Source of the DNA: JBGAPI01 sp044221335
GTDB taxonomy: Bacteria; Pseudomonadota; Gammaproteobacteria; Xanthomonadales; Ahniellaceae
Assembly (NCBI GenBank): GCA_044221335.1
Contig: JBGAPI010000028.1
Location: 3,481 to 67,480 of the forward strand
Length of the DNA: 64,000 nucleotides
Reading direction: 5' to 3'
Shown here in pieces: positions 33,318 through 41,947 of this stretch (the stretch's first letter is position 1; each line of letters begins with the position of its first letter). Both the position numbers and the translations under genes were made by a program. The notes under the pieces are model-generated. The model did not search any database and had not been told where the DNA came from. It saw only the letters and a program-made list of their open reading frames with translations.

Positions 33318-35860
33318 GGGGCGGATTCCGTCGGGGAAGCGGTCGGGCAGGAGAGGCGTCGGCACAGGGCCAGCAGCGCGCCGGGTCGCGCGTTCATCGC
33401 CGCCAGCCGTTCGGCCAGCACGATCGCGCGAGCGCTGTCGCCGCGGCGCTCGGCGAGTTCGGCGGCGACCAGCAGTGGACGCCAGTCGCGACTGCCGTCG
33501 AGGTCGGCCGGCAGCGCCGCCGTGGCGGCGTCCCAGGCAGCGAGCGCGGCCTTGCGGTCGCCGCCCTCCCGGCGCGCATCGCCGAGCTGCTTCCACAGCT
33601 GCGCCAGGACCAGGTTGGGACTCCCGGCCGCCTCGCCTTCGACGCGGTTGGCCTCGAAGCGCGCGATCGCCGCCTCGATCCGGCGGGCGGTCGCGGCGGC
33701 ATCGCGGGTCCCGGCAGCGCGCGCGCGTCGCGCCTCGGCAACGGCGATCAGCCGCGGATATTCTCGATTGTCGGCTTCACGGGTCGCCAGGTCCTCGAGC
33801 ATCTTCACCGCGGTGTCGAGCGCTTTCCGGGCGGCGGGGAGGTCGTCGTGCTCCAGCAGGAATTCGCCGAGCCGGGACTGCAGCAGGGCGGCGTTGCGCT
33901 GCCAGCTGGCATTGCCCGGGTCGGACGCGGCCAGTTCCAGCGCGAGCGCGGCGGAGTCGCGCAGCACGTCGGCGCGGCCGGTGTCGTCGCCGGTCACCGC
34001 GAGCAGGTCCGCCAGGTAGCGCTGGGCGATGGTGAGGTCGTAGCCATGCAGCTTGTTGCTCGCATCGGACTGCCGGGCGGCGCGCAGCAGCTCGACCTGC
34101 CGGCGGCGATCGGCCAGTGCTTCGTCGTAGCGGGCCAGCGCCTCGAGGGCGCTGGAACGCCAACCGAGCGCGGCGGCGAGCAGTGCGCGGTCCTCGTCCC
34201 GTGTCGCCTCGCGACCCGGTGCGGCGAGGCTCTTCTCGCGGAACTCGATCGAGCGGCCGAGTGTCGCGATCGCCTCGTCATGGCGACCGATCTGGGTCTC
34301 CGCGGCGCCGACGTTGTTGTAGGTCGAGGCCAGCTGCACGATGACCGCGATGTCGCCCGGTGCCGTGCGCGCGGCCCGCTCGGCCCAGTCGAGCGCGGCG
34401 CGGAAATGCGCCAGGGCCTGTTCCGTCGGCACTTCCTGTTCCAGCCCGACATAGCCGAGCCAGCTCTCGCATTCGGCCAGCGCGACCTGCGAGGCGACCG
34501 AATCCGGATGCCGCGCGAGCTCCGCCCGGGCCAGCGCGATCGCCTGGTCGACCGGCAACTGCGCCTGCTTCGCGTCGCCCGACTGCAGCCGCACGTCCGC
34601 GATCTGCTGCAGGTGCTTGACCCGGAGCGCGATCTCGCGCGGACTCAGGGCCTCCGGCGGGGTGCCGTCGAAGTACTGCATCGCGTGGTCGTTGACGTCC
34701 TTCAGGAGGTCGAGGCGGCCGACGCCCTCGAGCTTGCCGCGGAGGTCGCCCAGCATGAAGTCGATCAGGGTCTCGGCCTGGACGCGCCGGGTCTCCGCCT
34801 CCTGCCGCGCCCGCTGCGCCAGCACGGCCAGCATCGAGGTGACGCCGACCGCGGCCAGCAGCAGCGCTCCGGCGACCGCCAGCAGCAGGCGCCGGCGTCG
34901 GCGCTGCGCCTCGCGCCGCGGCCGGTCTAGCAGTGCTTCGAGCGCGGCGACCGCCGCGGGCGCGTCCGGCCGGCGATCGCGGCCGTAGCTCTGCAGCTGC
35001 GCCAGCAGCGCCACCGTCTCCGCATCCCGCGGCGGCACCGCGACGCCGTCGCGCTTCTGCCGCCGCTCGATCGCGTAGATCATCTCCTCCAGCAGCACGC
35101 CGAACGAGTACATGTCGCTCGGCGGCCCGACGCTGGCGCCGCGCGACTGTTCCGGGCTCATGTAGCGCCGTGTCCCGAGCACGGTGCCGACCTCGGTGAC
35201 GTAGTTGTCTCCCGACCAGCGGGCAGTGGTGCGGACGGCCGACGGAGTGGTGCGTTCGGAGTCGATCTCGGCGTCCGCGTCGACGTCGCGGAGTTCCGGC
35301 GCGGAATCCGGGATGTCGGCAGCGCGTCCGGTCACTTCGACCGATGCGTCGCCATCCACGTCTCCGGCATCGGCATCGCCGGTTTCGGCGACCCGGGCGA
35401 TCCCGAAATCGAGGATCTTGACCGTGCCGCCATGCGTGATCATCACGTTGTCGGGCTTGAGGTCGCGATGGACGATGCCCTCGCGATGCGCGACGGCCAG
35501 CGCCGCGGCGATGTCGCGCGCGATTGCCAGCGCCGCGGGGCGGTCGAATCCGGGGCTCGCGATCCGCTCGCGCAGCGACACGCCGTCGATGAATTCCAGC
35601 ACCAGGAAATCGGCACCCGCCGTCTCGATCAGCTCGAACACCTGGCAGATGCCGGGGTGGCCGAGCTTGCCGAGGATCCGGGCCTCGCGCTCGAAGCGCG
35701 CGCGCAGTTCGGCGTCGTGTCCGCCGTCGCGGCGGATGGTCTTCACGGCGACCGTGCGACCCAGCTTGCGATCGCTGCCGCGGTAGACCTCGCCCATGCC
35801 ACCCCGGCCGATGACGGCCTCGAGCGTGATGCTGCCGATCTGGGTGTCGACGAGGCTCAT
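33314..35860 (-). CDS. Receptor-like Ser/Thr protein kinase with TPR-type C-terminus
   Basis: The 848-residue product begins MSLVDTQIGSITLEAVIGRGGMGEVYRG. Kinase motifs are the P-loop, VAVK (Lys40), HRDLKPDN (Asp133), DFG (151-153) and MSPEQ (235-238). Between DFG and MSPEQ is an unusual insert of about 60 Asp/Ala/Glu-rich residues (about 159-220), in the activation loop. One TM segment (about 324-348) follows a basic stretch. The remaining roughly 490 residues are helical with TPR-like periodicity and would be extracytoplasmic. It overlaps moaB by 4 bp. The start choice excludes an Arg-rich upstream extension. Confidence 0.9.
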   Translation of the reverse strand: MSLVDTQIGSITLEAVIGRGGMGEVYRGSDRKLGRTVAVKTIRRDGGHDAELRARFEREARILGKLGHPGICQVFELIETAGADFLVLEFIDGVSLRERIASPGFDRPAALAIARDIAAALAVAHREGIVHRDLKPDNVMITHGGTVKILDFGIARVAETGDADAGDVDGDASVEVTGRAADIPDSAPELRDVDADAEIDSERTTPSAVRTTARWSGDNYVTEVGTVLGTRRYMSPEQSRGASVGPPSDMYSFGVLLEEMIYAIERRQKRDGVAVPPRDAETVALLAQLQSYGRDRRPDAPAAVAALEALLDRPRREAQRRRRRLLLAVAGALLLAAVGVTSMLAVLAQRARQEAETRRVQAETLIDFMLGDLRGKLEGVGRLDLLKDVNDHAMQYFDGTPPEALSPREIALRVKHLQQIADVRLQSGDAKQAQLPVDQAIALARAELARHPDSVASQVALAECESWLGYVGLEQEVPTEQALAHFRAALDWAERAARTAPGDIAVIVQLASTYNNVGAAETQIGRHDEAIATLGRSIEFREKSLAAPGREATRDEDRALLAAALGWRSSALEALARYDEALADRRRQVELLRAARQSDASNKLHGYDLTIAQRYLADLLAVTGDDTGRADVLRDSAALALELAASDPGNASWQRNAALLQSRLGEFLLEHDDLPAARKALDTAVKMLEDLATREADNREYPRLIAVAEARRARAAGTRDAAATARRIEAAIARFEANRVEGEAAGSPNLVLAQLWKQLGDARREGGDRKAALAAWDAATAALPADLDGSRDWRPLLVAAELAERRGDSARAIVLAERLAAMNARPGALLALCRRLSCPTASPTESAP

Positions 35861-35967
35861 GCGATGCGCCGTGGGGGATCGGCGGCATTGTGCATGGCAG
35901 GAAGGGGTGGGGGAACCATGGGCGCGGGCGCGGCGCCGGGCGGAGCGCACGGGTTCCGGAAGTCAAT

Positions 35968-36132
35968 CCGTCATGGCGAGCGCAGCGAAGCACTCCAGCG
36001 CCTTTGCTCTTGCTTCGGGTGGCGAGCGGCAAAGTCACTGGATTGCTTCGCTGCGCTCGCAATGACGGAATGTTTTCGTGGGCTTGTGCCTTGTGCCTTG
36101 CGCCCAGTACCCAGTGCCCTGCCGCCAGTGCA
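35968..36132. repeat. CATTGCGAG-type element plus seven-unit 7-bp array
   Basis: CCGTCATGGCGAGCG at 35968 pairs with CGCTCGCAATGACGG ending at 36068. Seven 7-bp units follow at 36084-36132 (TTGTGCC twice, TTGCGCC, CAGTACC, CAGTGCC, CTGCCGC, CAGTGCA). The units drift in sequence but keep exact 7-bp phasing. Confidence 0.8.
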
Positions 36133-36148
36133 CTTTTCCGCAGGCGAA

Positions 36149-36955
36149 CTACTCCAAGCTACTCCCGCTTCCCGACCCCACCACCTGCTCTCCCGCCACC
36201 ACCCGGTTCCTTCGCAGGAAATCGAAGATGGAGCGCACCGTGACCACCGCGTAGTGTCCGGACAGGCGGTCGCCGATCGAATGGTCGGTGAAGCGGGCGT
36301 TCGCGGAGAACAGGCCGCCGGCGATGCGCTGGGAATAGGGGATGTGCAGCACGCTCGGGCGGAAGCCGTGGTCGAGCGCCGAAGCGATGGCGGCGCGGCG
36401 GTCGAGCGGTGGATCGGCATCGAGCGCGCCGCTTGCCAGCTCCAGTGCCCAGCCGGTGCTGTTCTGGTCCGCGAGGCTGTCGTAGCGAGCGATCACGTTG
36501 TAGCGCGGGTCGTGCAGTGCCAGTGGCGTCGGGCCGCCGAGCTCGGCGAGCAGGCGGGACGCGGTGGCGTCGTCGAGCCAGACGATCTTCGCGTCCTGGC
36601 TGTAGAGGTCGTCCAGGAAGAAGTTGACCAGTCCTTCGGTGTAGATCGAGCTGTCGGCGGTGCCGCACTGGTTCAACAGATGCACGACGGTCCAGCGGCC
36701 CTCGGCATGGTCGCGCACGACGAAGCCGACGTGGCTGAACTTGAGCCCGTATTCCGACAGGTCCTTGCCCTGGCGCGCCACCAGCGCCACCGGTGCGTCG
36801 CGCTGATCGAGTTCGGCGATCACCCGGCGCGCGGTGTCGGCGGCCGTGGCGATCTGCGACGGCGTGGCGCTCTGCTGGGTGCAGGCGCTGCCGGCCCGCG
36901 CGGCGCCGCTCGCCAGCAGCAGCGCCGCGCCCGCAGCGATGAGGAGTCGACGCAT
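36149..36955 (-). CDS. DUF2145 domain secreted protein
   Basis: The 268-residue product has a signal peptide (MRRLLIAAGAALLLASGAARA). The conserved body of this uncharacterised family is visible: LSEYGLKFSHVGFVVRDHAEGRWTVVHLLNQCGTADSSIY, EGLVNFFLDDLYSQDAKIVWLDD and HDPRYNVIARYDSLADQNSTGWALELAS. The His/Cys/Asn pattern around FSHVGF and LNQCG recalls NlpC/P60-type papain-like folds, but that is inference. It follows a small secreted-protein gene by 8 bp, so the two are an operon, divergent from an XRE regulator. Confidence 0.8.
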   Translation of the reverse strand: MRRLLIAAGAALLLASGAARAGSACTQQSATPSQIATAADTARRVIAELDQRDAPVALVARQGKDLSEYGLKFSHVGFVVRDHAEGRWTVVHLLNQCGTADSSIYTEGLVNFFLDDLYSQDAKIVWLDDATASRLLAELGGPTPLALHDPRYNVIARYDSLADQNSTGWALELASGALDADPPLDRRAAIASALDHGFRPSVLHIPYSQRIAGGLFSANARFTDHSIGDRLSGHYAVVTVRSIFDFLRRNRVVAGEQVVGSGSGSSLE

Positions 36956-36963
36956 CCGGGCGC

Positions 36964-37377
36964 TCAGCCGATGCGGCGATGGTGGATGGCGCGCCGCGTC
37001 GCCTCGTCGGGCACGAAGGCGATCGCCTCGCCGGCACAGATCAGCAGGTGGCCGCTGGCCGTCGCGACCGTTTCCAGCGTGCGACCGCTCAACTGGGCCG
37101 CGGCGCGCACGCCGGTCGCGGAGAGGTCGACCGCGACCTCGAACGATCCGCCCACGCCCTGCAGCGTCAGCCAGGTGGCCTTTCCGACCTGGCGCACGGA
37201 GGTGACGACGAATCGGGCGCCGGCCGGGGCAATCGCCAGCACCGCCGAGGCCGCAGCGACCGAGGGGGCGATGCTGAGTTCGGCCGAGGCGTCGCTGGGA
37301 TTGCCGCCGGGCTCGGCATGGGCGGGCAGGGTGGTCATGGCGAGGCCGGCGACGAGGAGGGCGAGGATCTTCTGCAT
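36964..37377 (-). CDS. Small secreted protein upstream of the DUF2145 gene
   Basis: The 137-residue product starts MQKILALLVAGLAMTTLPAHA (signal peptide; GGAG upstream). A predicted beta-rich body follows (GARFVVTSVRQVGKATWLTLQGVGGSFEVAVDLS). It ends in IAFVPDEATRRAIHHRRIG. No cysteine pair or lipobox is seen apart from one Cys in HLLICAGEAIAF. The family is not recognised, but pairing with DUF2145 suggests joint function at the cell envelope. Confidence 0.75.
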   Translation of the reverse strand: MQKILALLVAGLAMTTLPAHAEPGGNPSDASAELSIAPSVAAASAVLAIAPAGARFVVTSVRQVGKATWLTLQGVGGSFEVAVDLSATGVRAAAQLSGRTLETVATASGHLLICAGEAIAFVPDEATRRAIHHRRIG

Positions 37378-37485
37378 GGGTCGGCTCCGTTGGACGTGGA
37401 ACCATTCTCGCCGTCGCCGGCGGGGTTGCCACTTACTTGTACGATGTCGCGTCGGCAGCCGCCGGCAGTCGAGGATTCGTCCACC

Positions 37486-38220
37486 ATGCCCCTTCGATTC
37501 GAGCTCGTCGATGCGCTGAAGCGGCACCTGCGCAGCCGCAAGATCACCTATGCGCAGCTGGCGAAACAGATCGACCTGTCGGAGGCGGCGGTGAAGCGGA
37601 TGTTCTCGCGCCAGGCGATGACGCTGGCGCGGCTGGAGCAGATCTGCGAGGTGCTCGACGTCGGCCTGGTGGAGCTGGTCGGCGATGCCAGCGGCGAGCG
37701 CCAGCCGCTGTCGCAGCTGGACCTGGAACAGGAAGAGCAACTGGTCGCCGATCCGCGGCTGTTTCTTGCCCTCTACCTCGCACTCAACCGCTGGACGGAA
37801 GAGGAGGTGCTCGCCGAGTACACCTTCACCAAGCCGGAGTGGACGGGCCTGCTCGCCAAGCTCGACCGCATGGGCCTGATCGAACTGCTGCCCGGCAACC
37901 GCACCCGCGCCCGCACCGCACGCAACTTCCGCTGGCGTCCGGACGGCCCGATCCACCGCCTGTTCGCCAAGCGCCTGCTGCCGGAGTATTTCGGCGGAGC
38001 CTTTCTTGGCGACCACGAGAGCCTGAAGCTGCTCACCGGCATGGTTTCCAAGGCGACCGCGCTGCAACTGCAGCAGCGTCTCGACGAGGCCGCGCGGGAC
38101 TTCGACCTGCTGCTCGCCAACGACCTGAATCTTCCGGCCGCCGAGAAGATCGGCGTGAGCCTGGTGATCGCGATGCGGCCGTGGAAGCTGAACGTCTTCG
38201 ACAAGTTCCGGAAGAAGTAG
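37486..38220 (+). CDS. XRE-family transcriptional regulator
   Basis: The 244-residue product has an N-terminal Cro/C1-type helix-turn-helix (RSRKITYAQLAKQIDLSEAAVKRMFSRQAMTLARLEQICEVL). A helical C-terminal domain of about 170 residues contains LFLALYLALNRWTEEEVLAEYTFTKPEW and LLANDLNLPAAEKIGVSLVIAMRPW. It is divergent (108 bp) from the small secreted protein/DUF2145 operon, its probable target. The TAG stop is the GTAG of a REP palindrome. Confidence 0.88.
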   Translation: MPLRFELVDALKRHLRSRKITYAQLAKQIDLSEAAVKRMFSRQAMTLARLEQICEVLDVGLVELVGDASGERQPLSQLDLEQEEQLVADPRLFLALYLALNRWTEEEVLAEYTFTKPEWTGLLAKLDRMGLIELLPGNRTRARTARNFRWRPDGPIHRLFAKRLLPEYFGGAFLGDHESLKLLTGMVSKATALQLQQRLDEAARDFDLLLANDLNLPAAEKIGVSLVIAMRPWKLNVFDKFRKK

Positions 38221-38368
38221 GGCGCGCACTGCGCGCCATCGCGAAAGGCTCCGACTTCGCTCGAGTGGTTCCCTCCGGTTAGGCCTCGCGATGGCGGCCA
38301 GTGGCCGCCCTGCGTCGGGACCTGCAGCGGCCGGGTGCTGTCGCGATGGCGGCCAGTGGCCGCCCTAC
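38217..38368. repeat. Three GTAG REP palindromes between convergent genes
   Basis: Plus GTAG, GGCGCGC-ACT-GCGCGCC, ATCGCG lies at 38217-38243. Minus GGCGGCC-AGT-GGCCGCC, CTGC lies at 38293-38313. Minus GGCGGCC-AGT-GGCCGCC, CTAC lies at 38348-38368. The outer TAGs are the stop codons of the XRE gene and the MOSC gene. Confidence 0.9.
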
Positions 38369-39162
38369 GCGAGGACCTCGATCTCGTCGCCGACCCGCAA
38401 CGCGCCGACGCCTCGTGCGATCACGTTGACTCCGAAGGTGATTCCGTTCGGCGACCGCCGGTAGGTTTTCAACGTGCTGAGCGGCTCGCCGGACGGATCG
38501 AGCTCGCCGGTGTCGGGTCGCACGGTGGTGAAGACGCAGCGCGTGCACGGCTTCACCAGGTCGAACTCGAGCGTGCCGATGCGGATCCGGCGCCAGTCGT
38601 CCTCGGCATGCGGAGCGGCGCCGGCGACGACGAGATTCGGACGGAAGCGCGCCATCTCGACCGCCGCGGGCAGCCGCGCATTGAGTCCGTCGAGCGAAGC
38701 CTGGCCGATCAGCAGCAGCGGGAAGCCGTCGGCGAGCGACACCACGTCGCCATCGCGGCCGTAGGCGAGGTCGACCGGCCGGACGCAGTCGTCACCCTGG
38801 TGGACGAGGCGCAGCGGCCGACCGAGGCGCTCGGACAGCCACCGGGTCGCCTCGGGCGCGCATTCGCGCACCGGTGTCGGCTGCTTCCACACCGCGACCT
38901 CGAAGCGCGGTGCCGACATCGGCGGCGCTTCGATGTCGATCGCAGCGCCGTCGATCGACAGGCGTACTCCCGCTCCGCGCGGCTCGGCGACGATGCGCAC
39001 GACACGCGGCAGCTGCCGGCCGGTGACGAAGCGGCCGTCGGCGTCGACCAGCATGAAGCGGCGATCGTGGGCGAGTCCGCGCTCCTCCACCGCCGCGCGT
39101 TCGAGCGACTGGCCGTGCGCGGACTTCAGCGGATAGCGGGTGATCGTCGACAGCGTCAGCAT
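38365..39162 (-). CDS. MOSC-domain protein (YcbX-like)
   Basis: The 265-residue product has the N-terminal MOSC beta-barrel domain (LTLSTITRYPLKSAHGQSLERAAVEERGLAHDRRFMLVDADGRFVTGR) and a C-terminal MOSC domain. The conserved cysteine is in LVKPCTRCVFTTVRPDTGE, and FRPNLVVAG is also typical. Such proteins bind molybdenum cofactor and in some cases reduce N-hydroxylated compounds. I chose the second ATG (39162) because GGAAG then sits 9 bases upstream; the ATG at 39171 abuts that site. Its stop codon is supplied by a REP. Confidence 0.88.
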   Translation of the reverse strand: MLTLSTITRYPLKSAHGQSLERAAVEERGLAHDRRFMLVDADGRFVTGRQLPRVVRIVAEPRGAGVRLSIDGAAIDIEAPPMSAPRFEVAVWKQPTPVRECAPEATRWLSERLGRPLRLVHQGDDCVRPVDLAYGRDGDVVSLADGFPLLLIGQASLDGLNARLPAAVEMARFRPNLVVAGAAPHAEDDWRRIRIGTLEFDLVKPCTRCVFTTVRPDTGELDPSGEPLSTLKTYRRSPNGITFGVNVIARGVGALRVGDEIEVLA

Positions 39163-39259
39163 GCCGGTCATCTTCCGGTGAAAAGCCCTATCCTATGCCG
39201 GGCGTCGGCCCGACCGCGAGCGCGGACGGCTTCCGACGCCACCATCGAGGAGCAGGATC

Positions 39260-39508
39260 ATGCGCGCGTCCATCGTCGGTTTCGTCTTCAGCGTCCTGGC
39301 CTTCGGCCTGCTCATGCTGGCTCCCACCGGTTCGACCCGCGCCGACCAGCCGCACATGCAGGCGGCGCTCGATGCGCTGCGCACCGCGGAACGCGAACTC
39401 AACAAGGCCGACCCCGACAAGGGCGGCCACCGCGCCAACGCGCTGAAGCACGTGGCCGCCGCGGTCCGCGAGACCGAGTCCGGCATCCGCTACGACCGCA
39501 AGCACTGA
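39260..39508 (+). CDS. Small secreted helical protein
   Basis: The 82-residue product has a signal peptide (MRASIVGFVFSVLAFGLLML, cleavage near TRA). The mature domain, of about 54 residues, reads QPHMQAALDALRTAERELNK, then ADPDKGGHRANALKHVAAAV and RETESGIRYDRKH. This pattern is widespread in small periplasmic proteins of unknown role. GAGGAGCAGG precedes the ATG. Confidence 0.8.
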   Translation: MRASIVGFVFSVLAFGLLMLAPTGSTRADQPHMQAALDALRTAERELNKADPDKGGHRANALKHVAAAVRETESGIRYDRKH

Positions 39509-39540
39509 GCCGCTCGCGAACACCTGCCGCGTCGCTGTCG

Positions 39541-40848
39541 ATGGATGCCAAGACCGCAGCGCCGACCTGGTGGTCGCGACTCCGAATCGAACCCGGCGAG
39601 GGCCCCGCACTCGCCTGGGCGTTCGTGAGTTTCTTCTCGCTGATGTCGGGCTACTACCTGCTGCGCCCGGTGCGCGAGGCGCTGATCTCGGCCGACATGC
39701 AGGGCCTGTCGCGGCAGGTGTTCACCACGGTATTCGTGGTGATGCTGCTGCTGGTGCCGGGCTACGGCGCGCTGGTCAGCCGCTTTCCGCGGCGCAAGTT
39801 CCTGCCCTTCGTCTACGCCTTCACGATTTGCGCGCTGGTCGCCTTTTCGCTGTGGTCGCGAACGGACGGCACCAGCTTCGCGAAGGCCCTGTCGTTCTCG
39901 GTGTTCCTGTCGGTGCTGAACCTGTTCCTGGACTCCGTGTTCTGGAGCTACATGGCCGACATCTTCACCAACAGCCAGGCCCGCAGGCTGTACGGCATCA
40001 TCGCCGCCGGCGGAACCATCGGCGCGATCAGCGGGCCGGCGTTCACCGCGCTGTTCGCCCGCCAGGTGGGCACCGCCAACCTGATGCTGCTGTCCGCCGT
40101 GATGTTCGGGCTGTGCGTCACCGCGATCGTCCGGCTGATGCCCTGGGCGCGGGCGCAGGAAGCGACCCACGGGCGCGGCGACGCCGAGGAGGCGATGGGC
40201 GGCAGCATCCTGGCCGGCGCCAGGCTGGTGTTCTCGCGACCGCTGCTGTTGTCGATGGTCCTGATCATGGCCTGTGGCGTCAGCATCGGCACGCTGCTCT
40301 ACCAGATGCAGGGCAAGACGGTCGGCGCGCTGATCCCCGACGAGAACGCGCGCACCCAGTTCTTCGGGCAGATCGACCTCGCCGTCAACGTGCTGGTGCT
40401 GCTGGTGCAGGTCTCGCTGACCCGCTTCCTGATGACCCGCTACGGCATCGGCCCGACCCTGCTCATCCCCGCGGCGATGATGTTCGTCGGCGTGGTGCTG
40501 CTGTCCGTCGATCCGAGCCCGCTGCTGATCACCGTGGTGCAGGTATTCACCCGCGGCTCGACCTTCGCGCTGATCAAGCCGGCGCGGGAATCGGTGTTCA
40601 CCCGGGTCGATCGCGAGAGCCGCTACAAGGCGAAGAACTTCATCGATACCGTGGTCTACCGCGGTGGCGACATGGCATCGAACAACCTGTTCTGGTGGCT
40701 GACCGGCCTCGGCATCGGCATGGGCGGCGTCGCCCTCGCGTGGATCCCGATGGCGCTGGTATGGCTGACGGCAGTGTTGTGGCTGCTCCATCTTGTGCGA
40801 CGCTTGCCCCCCGAATCGGAGGAGGTGCCGCGTGACCCATCGACGTAG
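39541..40848 (+). CDS. MFS-type / NTP-NDP exchange-like transporter
   Basis: The 435-residue polytopic protein shows about 12 hydrophobic segments. It begins MDAKTAAPTWWSRLRIEPGEGPALAWAFVSFF. The segment LMSGYYLLRPVREAL is characteristic of the plastid/bacterial ATP:ADP antiporter-like branch of MFS, as are WSYMADIFTNSQARRLYGIIAAGGTIGAISGP and KPARESVFTRVDRESRYKAKNFIDTVVYRGGD. In free-living bacteria this branch has no established substrate. Its last 17 bp overlap the start of the Tat-epimerase gene, whose RBS lies inside this ORF. Confidence 0.85.
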   Translation: MDAKTAAPTWWSRLRIEPGEGPALAWAFVSFFSLMSGYYLLRPVREALISADMQGLSRQVFTTVFVVMLLLVPGYGALVSRFPRRKFLPFVYAFTICALVAFSLWSRTDGTSFAKALSFSVFLSVLNLFLDSVFWSYMADIFTNSQARRLYGIIAAGGTIGAISGPAFTALFARQVGTANLMLLSAVMFGLCVTAIVRLMPWARAQEATHGRGDAEEAMGGSILAGARLVFSRPLLLSMVLIMACGVSIGTLLYQMQGKTVGALIPDENARTQFFGQIDLAVNVLVLLVQVSLTRFLMTRYGIGPTLLIPAAMMFVGVVLLSVDPSPLLITVVQVFTRGSTFALIKPARESVFTRVDRESRYKAKNFIDTVVYRGGDMASNNLFWWLTGLGIGMGGVALAWIPMALVWLTAVLWLLHLVRRLPPESEEVPRDPST

Positions 40849-41947
40849 CTTCCTGAAACTGGCCTCGGCCGCAGCCGCTGCGCTGCCGTTCGCGGACGCT
40901 TTCGCCGCCCAGCCCAAGGTGAAGCCGCTGAAGCTGCTGATCCTCGGCGGCACCGGCTACATCGGCCCGCACATCGTGGAGGCGGCGCAGGCGCGCGGCC
41001 ACACGTTGACGCTGTTCAATCGCGGCAAGACCAACCCGGGCCTCTTCCCCAAGCTGGAAAAGCTGCAGGGCGACCGCAAGGTCGACCTGTCGGTGCTGAA
41101 GGACCGCAAGTGGGACGGCGTGGTCGATACCTCCGGCTACCTGCCGTCCGACGTGAAGAAGTCCGCCGAATTCCTGGCGCCGAACGTCGGCCAGTACGTG
41201 TTCATCTCGACCATCTCGGTCTACGGCGACCAGCCGACCCCCGACGCCGACGAGACCGCGCCGGTGGCGACGATGCCGGAGCCGATCAAGGAAGAGGTCA
41301 CCAACGAGACCTACGGCGCGCTGAAGGCGTTGTGCGAGAAGGCAGCCGAGGCGGCGATGCCCGGACGGGTCAGCAACCTGCGCCCGCACCTGATCGTCGG
41401 CCCTGGCGATCCGACCGGACGCTTCACCTACTGGCCGGTGCGGGTGCGCAAGGGCGGGGCGGTGCTGGCGCCGAATTCGCCGACCGATCCGATCCAGTTC
41501 GTCGATGCCCGCGACCTCGCGGCCTTCGTCGTGAAGGTGCTGGAGGACAAGGCCGTCGGCGTCTACAACGTCGCCACTCCGTCCGGGCTGATGACCATGG
41601 GCAAGCTGCTCGACGCCTGCAACAAGATCGGTGGCGGCAAGGCCAACCTGGTCTGGGTTGACAAGGCCTTCCTCGAGGCGCAGAAGGTCGGGCCGTGGTC
41701 GGAGATGCCGGTGTGGATCCCGGCCGACGCCGAGAACCGCGGATTCGGCCGCACCTCGGTGGCGAAGGCGGTGAAGGCGGGACTGACGATGCGCCCGCTG
41801 GAGACCACGGTGCGCGACAATCTCGCGTGGTACGACGCCCTGCCGGCCGAGGCCAAGGAACGCCGGCTGGCGGGAATCAAGCCGGAGAAGGAGACCCAGG
41901 TGCTCGAGGCCTGGGCGCATGAACAGGAAGCGCACAAGCATGGCTGA
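40832..41947 (+). CDS. Tat-signal NAD-dependent epimerase/dehydratase family protein
   Basis: The 371-residue product starts at GTG (40832) with a near-perfect GGAGGAGGTG upstream. A twin-arginine leader THRRSFLKLASAAAAALPFADAFA is followed by a Rossmann short-chain dehydrogenase fold: LLILGGTGYIGPHIVE, VVDTSGYLP, FISTISVYGD, then YGALK as the Tyr/Lys catalytic pair and VSNLRPHLIVGPGDPTGRF. NAD(P) proteins in this superfamily are usually cytosolic, so export by Tat with bound cofactor is notable. It overlaps the transporter upstream and the outer-membrane barrel gene downstream. The substrate is unknown. Confidence 0.87.
   Translation: MTHRRSFLKLASAAAAALPFADAFAAQPKVKPLKLLILGGTGYIGPHIVEAAQARGHTLTLFNRGKTNPGLFPKLEKLQGDRKVDLSVLKDRKWDGVVDTSGYLPSDVKKSAEFLAPNVGQYVFISTISVYGDQPTPDADETAPVATMPEPIKEEVTNETYGALKALCEKAAEAAMPGRVSNLRPHLIVGPGDPTGRFTYWPVRVRKGGAVLAPNSPTDPIQFVDARDLAAFVVKVLEDKAVGVYNVATPSGLMTMGKLLDACNKIGGGKANLVWVDKAFLEAQKVGPWSEMPVWIPADAENRGFGRTSVAKAVKAGLTMRPLETTVRDNLAWYDALPAEAKERRLAGIKPEKETQVLEAWAHEQEAHKHG

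Noticed and set aside
36159..37037. 292-codon minus-strand open frame
   Set aside because: It is an alternative frame of the DUF2145 operon. The DUF2145 frame has a signal peptide and family motifs.
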